This document shows, piece by piece, positions 54,691-64,000 of a stretch of 64,000 bases of DNA. The stretch spans positions 2,480,001-2,544,000 of the forward strand of contig JACCLO010000013.1 of assembly GCA_029448655.1 (NCBI GenBank), written 5' to 3'. Position 1 is the first letter of the stretch. Each line of letters begins with the position of its first letter. Both the position numbers and the translations under genes were made by a program. The notes under the pieces were generated by a model that was given only the letters and a program-made list of their open reading frames with translations, did no database searches and had not been told where the DNA came from. The stretch is from Wolfiporia cocos (Eukaryota; Basidiomycota; Agaricomycetes; Polyporales; Phaeolaceae).

Positions 54691-56588
54691 ATGGCACTCG
54701 AATTGAGCCAGCAGCAAGTGTTGACCGCGATTGTCCTCGCCATCGTCTCCCTCGTCACCTGGCGACTGCGGGAAGGCAGGTCAAAGCCAAACCTGCCGCC
54801 CCTCGTTCCTTACAAGGTACGCTATCATCGGCTGCATATCAAGTGACGCTGATTGTCTCGCAGTGGCCCATCTTGGGATCGACATTCGACTTTCTGAAGG
54901 ACCCCACCGATTTCACGGTCTCTGCATACAAGAAATACGGGCCTGTGTTTAGGGTCAACCTCAGAGGCCACACCCAGGCGGTTGTCGGCAAGGATCAGGT
55001 CCGGGACATCTTCCTCAGCACGGCTTTCAGCTATGAGGTTTGTCTCGCGCTCATACTCGAGACGTTCGATACTAACGGCGCGACGCAGGAGGCCGTCAAA
55101 GAGGAATTCGACTTGGCAGACATGCTCGGCACCTCGAAAACGAAGCTCGAGCCACACAAGCTGTTTGCAATCGTCATGACGCCGTACCTGGGCCGCTTTG
55201 TCCCCGTGGCGATGAACGTGCTCGTGAAGGCCATGCAGGACAATCTTGGCACAGATAAGAAGGCGCCCGTGGTGGTCGACAACGTATTCGAGACGATTCT
55301 GGACGTGATGTCGCGCGCGAACGCGGTCTGCTTCTTTGGCGAGGTCAGAGCGCATCAACTGTCAGTCACGTGCTATGGCTGATTTAGCGGGCGCACAGGA
55401 ACTTGGCACGAACTCGGAGCTCATACCGCTGTTCAAGCAGTTCGCTGGGCAGGTCGGGCACTGGCTCAGCCGCAAGAGCCCCGTTCTGGCTCTGTTCCCT
55501 ACTATTGCAAAGACGTACTTGTGGTACGTGCGCTCCCGCTCCCTTGCGCTGACCCGGCTCTCACATCATGTCGGATCAGGGTGAAGTTCCACATCTCGTC
55601 GCCTACTGCAGCGTATCGGAATAAGGTGCTCAAGCGTAGGTCGTTCCTATAGTCACGTGGCCAATCTAACGCACACTCCCAAATCAGACGCATTGCCGAT
55701 CGTGAACGAGCGCCGTCGTCAGATGCGCGAATATGGTGACAGTTACGATGCCCCGGTGCGTGACGTCTCCGCTAGCAGGCGCCGCATCACGCTGACAGTC
55801 GCACCAGGTCGACTCGCTTCAGGCGTACATCAATTCCGTCCCGCTGGACCAGCCGATCGACGAGTTCGAGCTCGGGACGTTCATCCTCACACTGATCTTC
55901 TTCTCAATGCACACCACGAGCAAGCGCACCACGTACAGCCTCTACAACCTGGCCAAGTACCCGCAGTTCATCCCGGACCTGCTTGCGGAGCAGGAGGCCA
56001 CGCTTGGCCAGGACTGGTCCGCGGAGACGGTGACGCACGAGCAGCTCAAGCGCCTCGAAAAGCTCGACAGCTTCGTCCGCGAGACGCTGCGCACGAGCAA
56101 CCGGAGCATCGCGCTCCCGCACAAGATCGTCGGCATGGACGAGTGGCACCTCCCGGGCGGATACGTGCTGCCGAAGGGTGCGCCGGACTCCGCGGATGAC
56201 TGCTTTGAGCTGACGGTGCGGTTTGCGCTAGGTACGGTCGTGAACATCAACACCGAGGACATCTACTACTCGCCGGAGCTGCAGGGCCCCGACCCGCGCA
56301 CGTTCAACGCGTGGCGCTTCGTGGGCACTGACAAGTCGGCGTCGCGCATCGGACCGGATATGGTTGCGTTTGGACTGGGAAGGTCGGTCTCCTCTCATTT
56401 ACACGATCTGACGATAAGGACGGTGCTCATTGTTCTGCAGGCACACTTGCCCGGGACGTTTCTTCGCCGTCAACGAGATGAAGCTCGCCCTGAGCCTGAT
56501 TCTCAGGCAGTACCGCATCTCGTTTCCAGCGGGCGCCCAGCCGTCAGACAGCGCCCCGCTCGTGTTCACTCCAATCGGAGCGGCTTGA
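54691..56588 (+). CDS. Cytochrome P450 monooxygenase
   Basis: This haem-thiolate monooxygenase is probably anchored in the ER. ATG 54691 opens MALELSQQQVLTAIVLAIVS, a membrane anchor, followed by the proline-rich hinge PNLPPLVPYK and, after a 47-nt intron, WPILGSTFDF. The I-helix region is MHTTSKRTTYSLYNLAKYPQ (about 55905). The K-helix ExxR is RETLRTS (about 56080), and PERF-like sequence is FNAWRFVG (about 56305). The haem signature FGLGR/HTCPGR is split by an intron ending about 56441. The stop is at 56586-56588. Codon use is GC-rich. The alternative frame to 56632 is not the gene. The residues resemble diterpene-type fungal P450s in general layout, but the substrate is inferred only from the neighbouring GGPP synthase and UbiA gene. 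Confidence 0.9.
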
Positions 56589-56837
56589 GTCGCTTTGACA
56601 TTCGAATAGCTGAGCGCCCCGTGTCAATCTAGTAACTGTCAATGGGCTTTAATATGTATTCACGGCTAGGCCACGTCTAGCATTGCATTCCTTATCTATT
56701 AGATGAATGTTGTATATATCTGATATAGAACATCTATTATACGTGATAGATCAATTGGGCACGTCAGCGCGCGAGACGAACAGCGTACTTCGGGGATCGC
56801 ACGGCACATGCACATATTATGCCATGCCGAAATGATC
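56589..56837. other. 3' flank of the P450
   Basis: AT-rich sequence with no recognised feature; it probably holds the P450 terminator. Confidence 0.4.
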
Positions 56838-57093
56838 GGCATTCCAAGTTGAGATGGCCTCGATGAAGAGCACTAGTGCGAATAGCAAAGATGCGAATCG
56901 ATTACCACCCGAGTTATGTCGCACACACTGTTCCGTATGGGCCTAGGTACCCCAAGGTGTGATAAATACAATACCTGTGGATCTTCATCTAAGGGGTAGG
57001 CATTTCGAGTAGCAAATGGCAGCGATGAAGAGCATTAGCGTGAATAGCAGGGATGCTAGTACATTACCACCCGAATTATGTTAGACACACTGT
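56838..57093. repeat. Diverged direct repeat of about 95 bp
   Basis: Positions 56838-56931 and 56999-57093 share GATGAAGAGCA, GAATAGCA and ATTACCACCCGA in the same order and spacing. It is an old local duplication of unknown meaning. Confidence 0.6.
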
Positions 57094-57639
57094 CACAATG
57101 CATCCGACACAATTGGTTTTGAAATTTGCATGAACATAACGGTCCCAAGTGATTTGTACAACCCAAAGTGAAATTATGCAGTCCGAGCAGAGAGTTGGAC
57201 TACTGGCCTAAAAGCCTGGCTCAAGCTCTATCATTCGTCATCCAGTTCTACAGGTGATGCATAGCGCCGCAATTCATCCTACGGTCTCTACTGTGGAAAT
57301 TTGTGAAATTTAAATTCCTCTCCATATCGTACCCCAGTCTATTCTAAAAATACTCTGTGGTAAATTGGTCTTGCATTATACAGGTGACTTTAGTCTGTGG
57401 CCCTGATTTTATATTGGGAGCGACGCCCGTCATCATTGAGTAACGCCGTCGAACGCAGGATTCTGGTTGGAGCTGCAATTAACATGCGCACAGGCATGAA
57501 TGGAAGACCCGTGGAGCGCTGAGACAATTTTGCTGAAGGGCGATTATGTCCAGGTTTATCTCAATATGACACCGCTGAACGCGCAATTTGAATTGGCTGC
57601 TTAGCTGTACCTTTTCCAATACAAGACACGAGCGACTGC
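57094..57639. other. No recognisable gene
   Basis: AT-rich intergenic sequence. It may include earlier, unrecognisable exons of the decayed P450 copy. Confidence 0.4.
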
Positions 57640-58234
57640 GCATCTCATAGTCTTTATAGGCGAAAAAGAACACGGGATCCATCCAGATGCTATTGGCGTA
57701 GGAGCTCGTACTAGTGGCCGGCGGAGACAAGGAGAGATACGCAGATCAAATACTCGGAAAGGCTCGACTGCATGAGGCGCTGCGCACGAGCCACTGTGGC
57801 ATTGTGTTCCCACACGGAATAATCTGTATACGTTGATGGTACCTTTCTTGAAGAATTCGTATTTGTAAGCTATTTCGGAGCTCTAGGCTCGGACATTGAG
57901 ATTGCTGCAGCGCGTGCGCGCCGGGAATTGTCCGGAACATAAGCGCAGAGAACGACAGCTATATGTAAAAACTTTAGGTTTCAAAGCCCATACCCTCACT
58001 CGTTCAACGCCGGGAGCTGCGCTGATACCATCGAACCTGCGTGGTCATCGGATGGTATGCAATCGCGCCCGAACTCCGAAGGGAATTGTAGTGTCAATTC
58101 CATGTTCACGATCCATGGAGTGACGCTTCAACTCATTCTTCTTTAGGCACACATCTTGCGCCATTTTCTAACCTGAAGCGAGATGAAGATTGTCGTGGCT
58201 TGTTTCTCGGGAAGTATCGCATCTCCTTTGCCTG
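57640..58234 (+). pseudogene. Relic of a second P450 gene
   Basis: The plus strand at 57736-57860 matches the K-helix region of the intact P450: HEALRTSH and FPHGII correspond to RETLRTSN and LPHKIV. KGIVVSIP (about 58078) corresponds to GTVVNIN. After an AG, 58147-58234 matches the haem-side exon (NEMKLALSLI and YRISFP become DEDC-type sequence and YRISFA). Stops and frameshifts separate the pieces and the haem Cys motif is lost. The exon order and the acceptor site before CACAC are kept. It is probably a tandem duplicate of 54691-56588. Confidence 0.7.
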
Positions 58235-60358
58235 ATGCCAAGCACTGCGGTACGATCCCGGTAGCTTATTCCGTAGACTCAATGTAAATCGAATTTCATC
58301 TACAATATCAGCGCTGATATGTATTCATTCGGGTTCTCACACTCTATACACCGGCCATGTGGTAGTTTGTGATGTCTCGTAGAATGTTTTGATGTGATAT
58401 AGCAAACGTCGCATTGCGCGTTGCAACGACTGTCAAACAAGCAGCACAGACACGAAATTTAGTCAGCGCAGCACGTCTATGTGGGGTTCGTACCAATTGA
58501 CGCCATACGCGCTTTAAAGCGCTTGCAGTGAGTATCAGACGAATGTCGGCCTCCGTGAGAGCGACATGTAAGGCGTCATTATTGTAAACTCTTTATTGTA
58601 AGTGTACCGGCTAGCTCAGTCCGATACGGAGCGACTGGAGTGTGTTGAATGGACGCTTCTCCGATGTTTGAATGATTGGGAACGACATGCGGCTTCAAGA
58701 CAGATCGACATGGTGCGAGCCGCACGTTCCGGCATGCTGGGTTGCTGGGTCGGAATGTCCCGTGCATGATCTAGACTAGATTATAAGATGTGATCGATTG
58801 ATCCCCGGCGGCTGAGATCCAGAGTCTCGGGCTGGCGGCTCGCCGGACGTGTTGTCGTAACGCGCCCCGTTGAGACTGCAGCTAGTCCGACGTGAAGCAG
58901 GTGAGCCCAGGTGCCACGTCCGATTGACACGTCCAACCGCATGGAGCGGCACAAATGATGATCCATTGCGATTACTACAAGGGTATAGTTGCTCAATATC
59001 ACACACAAACATACGATTTTGGTGCTTATCGCGAACAAGCTATACGAGTACGTGTCCGGAATCACCGCACGTCTCGCGGCGGCACACCGGGGGAGACGCC
59101 ACAGCGTCTGTTGGAGAGCGCCAATATTAATGAGCGCCTGGAGTGTCACGATCAGGTGATGTCTCTCTCGTCGCGACGGCTTTCATGATGCGCGCAGCAA
59201 GCTGAGTGCTGCCACATTCTCGACATGTGTCATGCAACAATGCGAATATGAACAATAGTTGAGCGGCGTAACCAAGACAAGGTTTGACCGCCGCCTGCGG
59301 AGAACAGACATTTGCCAACTGGAGATATGTGCTATGTTTCATGTTACCACTCCTAGCATCCATGAGATTAATAGTATGAGAGGGCAGTGTGGCGCAATCT
59401 CTCCTTCTGGAACTGAATATGGAGACCTGCGATTAATCTACAATGTCCTGACACGCTTTTTGGATGCAGATATGATATTTAGCCCTGAAAGGCACACATA
59501 GGTTACTGGCGCTGGCACGATGCACCCACCGTCAATATATTCACGGTACTCAGGAATACCGTATCAGCAGCCGACTCTTGTGTCATATGAAGCAAATCTT
59601 TGATGTGTTCCTGACACAATATTGACGCGAGCCGGCGGCTCAGCTGAGAACCCACAAATTCATTAATTTGGAATCACCTGTCTTCTACGCATGGGGGAGC
59701 TTCCAAGACGTTCCTGACGCTGCAGAAGGCTCATTATAGAGAATATGTGAGCCAAATACTTGGATTTAAGGAATACTCACGCTCGTCACATTTTCATATT
59801 ACGTGACATCGCATGTGCATTGCCCTATCTTGTAGGATGAGCAGTACATCGCCGATAAGCTATGCATTCTCAAATCCATAGTAGTACGCGTCAAACGGCT
59901 TGATACGTCAAGCCACTAACACCCATGTCCGTAATACAGGTGCAGAAGAACGGCGCGTATGACTCAATATGTTGTCAATTTCACCTACGCATATGCGATC
60001 CGATCGAAGGACGGAAGCACGTCCACTTCTTCACTCAGAGCGCGCGTCTACAACATCTAGATTCTCGATATGCGACATCCAAATTCTACGCGCGGCCTCA
60101 CATGTCAATCGCGCTTAGTGAGCTCTGACTTCTGAATGTTTATGATGTCGTCAGTTCCTCTTCTCCACGGACCACGCTTGAAGACCGCACACAAAGGAGG
60201 AAGCATCTCGCCAATAAATAACGAATTGCATATTGACCCGCTCTGCGTCTAAGCAATACAAGGAATGTATACGTCTATCAGTCAGTGACGTGCCAGCCAC
60301 ATGCCAGCAGCTGTCACCGCTCCTCTGCGCCCACACATCCCATGGCACAATCGCTCGC
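58235..60358. other. Two kilobases without a recognised gene
   Basis: Frames such as 58781-59149 (minus) and 58955-59188 (plus) overlap each other and look random. I recognise no transposon end or RNA gene. Confidence 0.5.
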
Positions 60359-61582
60359 CTACCACGCGCCCCTCCTGTACTCCTCGACCGCGCACCGCGC
60401 GGCCCACACGAGCGCGACGGCGGTCTGCGAGTGGAAGCTCGCGCGGAACCACGCGCGCGCGCTGCGCTCGTCGAGCGCCCACACGAGCGCGACCGCGTAT
60501 GCGGCGCCGAGCACGATGTACGCGTTGCGCGCGAACGCGAGCATCGTCGCGAGGTGGAGCGCCGTGAGCAGGATCTTGGTGCGCAGCACGGAGTGCAGGA
60601 GCACGGGCAGCGTCGGCACGCCGTGCGCGAGGTCGGACGGGTAGTCGCGGATGTCCGCCATCACCTGTGGGTGCGAAGCGTGAGTGGAGACGTGAGATGG
60701 GACGGCAGGGGGGGACGTACCGCGTGGCAGGCGCGGTTGACCGTCGACCAGATCACGAACTGCGCGGGGGACCACGGCGCGCGCAGCGCGTACCCGTGCG
60801 CGCCGAGCACGGAGCGCACGACCATGAACGTCCCGCACCTGTGCACAATATCCATCCATCAGCACTCGCCGCGCAACTGAGGCGGCACACGCACCCGCGG
60901 ATCACGCCGATGATGAGCGCCTTCATGCCCGGGATGCGCTTGATCACGAACGCGCCGTCGCCGCCCGCCGTGGGCGCCGCGCCCGTCTTCTCCCGCCGCG
61001 CGCGGCGGAAGCGGAAGAGCGGCGTGTCCCAGAGCAGTGCGGGCGTGACGAACAAGGCGGTGAGCGCCCATGTGCGCGCGGGCGCGGCGGCGAGCGCGGC
61101 GACGAGGAGCGCGGCGGCGGTCACGAGGAGCGTGCGCGCGCGTGTGAAGACGCGCAGGACCGCGGCGTTGTACGGCGCGGCGGGCGACTTGGCTGCGAGC
61201 GCGTGCAGCGCGGCGTGGTCGTGGTAGTGGTCGAGCCCGATCGTGAGGATGTCGGAGGTCGTGCAGATGAGGATCTGGGCGCGTGCGTGTCAGCGTTCGG
61301 CGTCGTAGCGCACACGATGGTGGAGAGAACGATGCGCGTGGGTGTAATACTGAGGCGATCGTGACGAGCCGGGAGGACGCAGGCTCGATGTTGGCAGAGA
61401 GGAAAGAGGAGGACACTCACGGGACGCCAGTCGACCCGCCCAAAGAGCGCGTGCGAGATGAACGCGGAGAGCGCAAGGCTGCCCAACGCGAGCGCGAGCG
61501 GGTGGCCGAGCAGCTCATCCGTGAGCTTCCCGACGGGGAGTTGCTCTGCTGCAGAGTCCTTGCTCTGCACTGATGGAGACAT
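60359..61582 (-). CDS. UbiA-superfamily integral membrane prenyltransferase or terpene cyclase
   Basis: A four-exon gene of about 320 codons on the minus strand. ATG 61582 gives MSPSVQSKDSAAEQL, then the first membrane helix before an intron (about 61275-61420). Exon 2 carries the first Asp-rich element, TSDILTIGLDHYHDH (about 61215-61262), and helices rich in Ala and Leu. Exon 3 ends VNRACHA. Exon 4 opens with the second Asp-rich motif MADIRDYPSDLAHGVPTL (about 60610-60663) and ends EEYRRGAW at stop 60361-60359. Paired Asp-rich motifs in a multi-helix membrane protein define the UbiA fold, which binds prenyl diphosphates through magnesium. Fungal members include aromatic prenyltransferases and UbiA-type cyclases (Fma-TC, EriG). 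With a GGPP synthase and P450 nearby and no aromatic-precursor gene in view, a diterpene cyclase role is the favoured inference. GC content is clearly above the flanks. Confidence 0.8.
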
Positions 61583-63211
61583 TGTAGCGAGAGGGTGGGG
61601 AATTATGAAGAAGAAGGATAGTGCGGTGTGGCAAGATACAGACGGATACGGATGCAGCAAAAGGCGGTGTACTGCAAGCAAAGGCCAGGCCGATGGGGCG
61701 ACACGACGTGCTGAGCACACGCTTTTAACGTAGCGGATCACCAAACGTGCACACCAGCCTAAGTCGTAGTTGCGTGTGTCCGGACTCTGACACATCAACC
61801 CGGCACGTCAGCAGCTGGAGAGGAAATGAGGAGTCGTACCATGGAGAGATCAAGAGTCGCCGCTGCACGGCCGCCAGTTTGGATGCGATGTTGATACAGG
61901 AATCATTAGCATACAGATTGGCTTGCCGCGCGCACTAGGTTTCGGTTGCCTTGTACCGGAATGGCCAATTTGGGACTGGGCAGAATGCAGGGGACGATCG
62001 TGACATGGCCAGATAGACCGACTGTGTGGCGCTGACACTGGACGCGGGCGGTGGTATTTGTTCTCTAGTCTAGCCGCTCATATATTCCGTTGATCCCTGA
62101 TCCGTGCGCGTTCCGTCATAGCTGGGAAGGCGGATTGGCACCGGTGACTGGCGAAGACGCGCCGATCGCACTGTTCTAGCGTATTTGCGTCCAACGCTTG
62201 ATCGGGTTAGGATGCCGCATTGGGCTTGGTACCCATCTCAGCCCGACACGGCTCACGTCCGCGTGCGCGTTCGGGACTGTGCCTTCTGGTCTGTTTGAGG
62301 TTTTGGATGGCATGTGGTGTGCGCAGTGGTCTGTCAGACAAGCGCATAGGGCGGGAATCATAAAGATAGGAAAACTGCAGGTGAAAAATGGGGATGTGGC
62401 ATGAAACACAAACTGCGGAAGAAAGAAACACAAATGCAAAGGACAAGTCGTACCACTCCTGCCCTGCCCCATCGCATCTGCACCCGGGCTGCGATACAAG
62501 TACGACGTGCGTAGTGACGAGCTATTACACCGCTGATCGTTGGTTGACTGTTGAGTTGACCAAAGCTGATGGTGGTAGGCAGCAGCACCGACTTGCACCG
62601 ACTTGCCGACATTCTGCGTTGTGCTTAGCGCCTGCGCTTGCCATCGTTGTACGGATCTCCGTGTTCGTGCTCCACGGTACGCGAGATGGACTGTGCGCGC
62701 TGATCGAGTCTGTTGTCCGGACCATCAACAGATCCAGCGCAACAAGTCATCCCATCAATGGCCATGGTCGGGCGCTTGACACTGGTATTGATCCCGCGGC
62801 AGGCGCTTTGATACCCGCGGCTGCGAGGAGCCGAAACGGGAATCTCGGTGATCTGGATCCGTGAAGCAGCTCGCAGCGATGCTTACGTGACCGGGTCCGG
62901 GAGGCGCCTGTCACGCTTACTAGAGGCTCGATGACTTGGGCCTCTGCTCAATGTGTGGGACGGATCCGGTGCAGGCCCGCGTCGTGCGATGGCGCGGAGA
63001 GGGCATCCTATGAAACGCAGCGAAGTGGGTGATGTGTCTCTGTGCTTCTCTTCCTCGTACTGTGTTCTGTCCGTTCCTGTAGGGACCATTCTTCTGAACC
63101 CTGCTGTCTTCGCGGACCTTGTAGATCTGCACGCTCTTTCATCATTTAATTTTCTGATAAGAGAATAAGCACCGCACTCGAGATCTGGTTAATCGTTCAC
63201 CGTGCAATTAT
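61583..63211. other. Divergent intergenic region between UbiA gene and MFS gene
   Basis: About 1.6 kb separate two divergent starts. A TTAAAAGCG motif (minus strand, about 61725) is a possible UbiA TATA box. Frames inside (62388-62864 and others) overlap on both strands and look non-coding. Confidence 0.45.
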
Positions 63212-64000
63212 ATGTCAGCACTGGCAAGACAGATCAGCCCCACCCCGACCCTGGCGGGCACGGACGACGACGCAAAGGCAAAGGCCGTGCTGCCAGGGTC
63301 AAGTCCCTCCCGGCCACCGTCACCCTCGACAGATGCGGACCCAGCACAGAAGGCGCCCGCGCGGGACGACAAGGCAGGCGGGGACGCCGCCGACACCGAC
63401 GGCCTGGCGCACAACATGAAGCCATGGGAAATCCATGTCGCATTCATCAGGCATGCCTCGCGCGTCCATACCGCCGTACGTATGCTGACCATTTGTGCAG
63501 CTTGGCAGTCGGCGGCTTCCTCGCGGCACTGGACCAGACAATTGTGTCGACATCGATGCCGACGATCGCGAGTGAATTCAACTCACTCGACGAGCAGAGT
63601 TGTGAGTACGATGTGCCCTGATGCTGGAGAAGAACACTGATGTATGGCGTGCGCAGGGATCGCGACGGCGTACTTGCTAACTTCGACCGTCTTCCAGCCA
63701 TTTTTCGGGCGCGCATGCGACTTCTTCGGTTGCAAGGTGCGTGAGCAACGTGCACAAACAGCCAGTGCTGACGCGCGCAGCGCAGTTGATGCTCTTCATC
63801 GCAATCGGCATTTTTGAGTTTGGCTCGCTGATGACCGCGACCGCGCAAAATTTCATCTGGCTCTGCTGTGCGCGCGCGGTCGCTGGCATTGGCGGTGCAG
63901 GGCTCATGGTGCGTGTTCTAAGCATTGAATTCTGCGCGCAGGACTGACGGCGCCCACAGGTGGTCATCATGGTCATGATAAGCCAGTACGTATTTTGTTT
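63212..64000 (+). CDS. MFS exporter of the drug:H+ antiporter (DHA2) type, 5' part
   Basis: ATG 63212 begins a hydrophilic, Pro/Asp-rich N-tail of about 75 residues (MSALARQISPTPTLAG), followed by KPWEIHVAFI. A GC..AG intron (63448-63500 or close) then leads to LAVGGFLAALDQTIVSTSMP, the helix-1 signature of multidrug exporters. Next comes IATAYLLTSTVFQPFFGRA, with the helix 2-3 loop FFG, then a 45-nt intron and AQLMLFIAIGIFEFGSL. CARAVAGIGGAGLM (about 63870-63905) is followed by another intron and VVIMVMIS at the window edge. The gene continues beyond 64000. Placed next to the UbiA, P450 and GGPP synthase genes, it may export the pathway product. Confidence 0.85.

Noticed and set aside
60282..61227. 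Long plus-strand frames opposite the UbiA gene
   Set aside because: They are arginine/alanine-rich shadows of GC-rich coding sequence. The minus strand shows motifs, introns and a sensible start.

Overview
The window looks like the genome of a filamentous basidiomycete (probably an agaricomycete mushroom). Protein-coding genes are cut by many short introns of about 45-60 nt with GT..AG borders. The gene families present are typical fungal ones: a giant NFX1-type helicase fused to AAA modules, a retinol-dehydrogenase-like SDR, an MFS sugar transporter, GGPP synthase, P450 and a UbiA-type membrane enzyme. No bacterial operon structure is visible. All calls come from reading the sequence; no database search was possible.

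Region 1 (1-16 kb) is a transposon graveyard. Solo LTRs (3727-4216, 7129-7634, two unresolved ones before 2237) and a 2.2-kb terminal-inverted-repeat element (2435-4647) sit in or next to a broken copy of the helicase gene's 5' part (2238-6105). A head-to-tail array of four Helitron-like elements (8610-14766) follows. Its last member is split by a complete hAT transposon (10260-14654, 8-bp target duplication) that carries an apparently intact multi-exon transposase.

Region 2 (16-25.6 kb) holds two host genes on the minus strand: the 7.5-kb helicase/AAA fusion (16034-23550) and an SDR (24061-25591).

Region 3 (26-45.6 kb) is a deeply nested transposon block. A second copy of the inverted-repeat element (26037-28781) has two solo LTRs inside it. 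Two tandem Helitrons follow, one split by a solo LTR. A DDE transposase gene is split by a solo LTR, which is itself split by a full-length, very young Ty3/gypsy chromovirus (30981-40976; the two 700-bp LTRs differ at one position I could find). That element encodes an extra ORF, gag, pol, integrase, chromodomain and a C-terminal dUTPase. The other end of the same transposase gene was split by tandem Helitrons and then inverted (about 43134-45568).

Region 4 (45.8-64 kb) contains host genes again: an MFS sugar transporter, then a GGPP synthase (minus), a divergent P450 (plus), a decayed second P450, a GC-rich UbiA-type integral membrane prenyltransferase/cyclase (minus), and the start of a DHA-type MFS exporter (plus) that runs off the window. 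GGPP supply, a UbiA-type enzyme, a P450 and an exporter together suggest a diterpenoid biosynthetic gene cluster, analogous in composition to fungal cyathane clusters that use a UbiA-type cyclase. This is the best candidate for an undescribed system here. The second is a structural one: LTRs of this genome carry a hairpin at a fixed distance behind the TATA box whose stem sequence changes from copy to copy while base pairing is kept.
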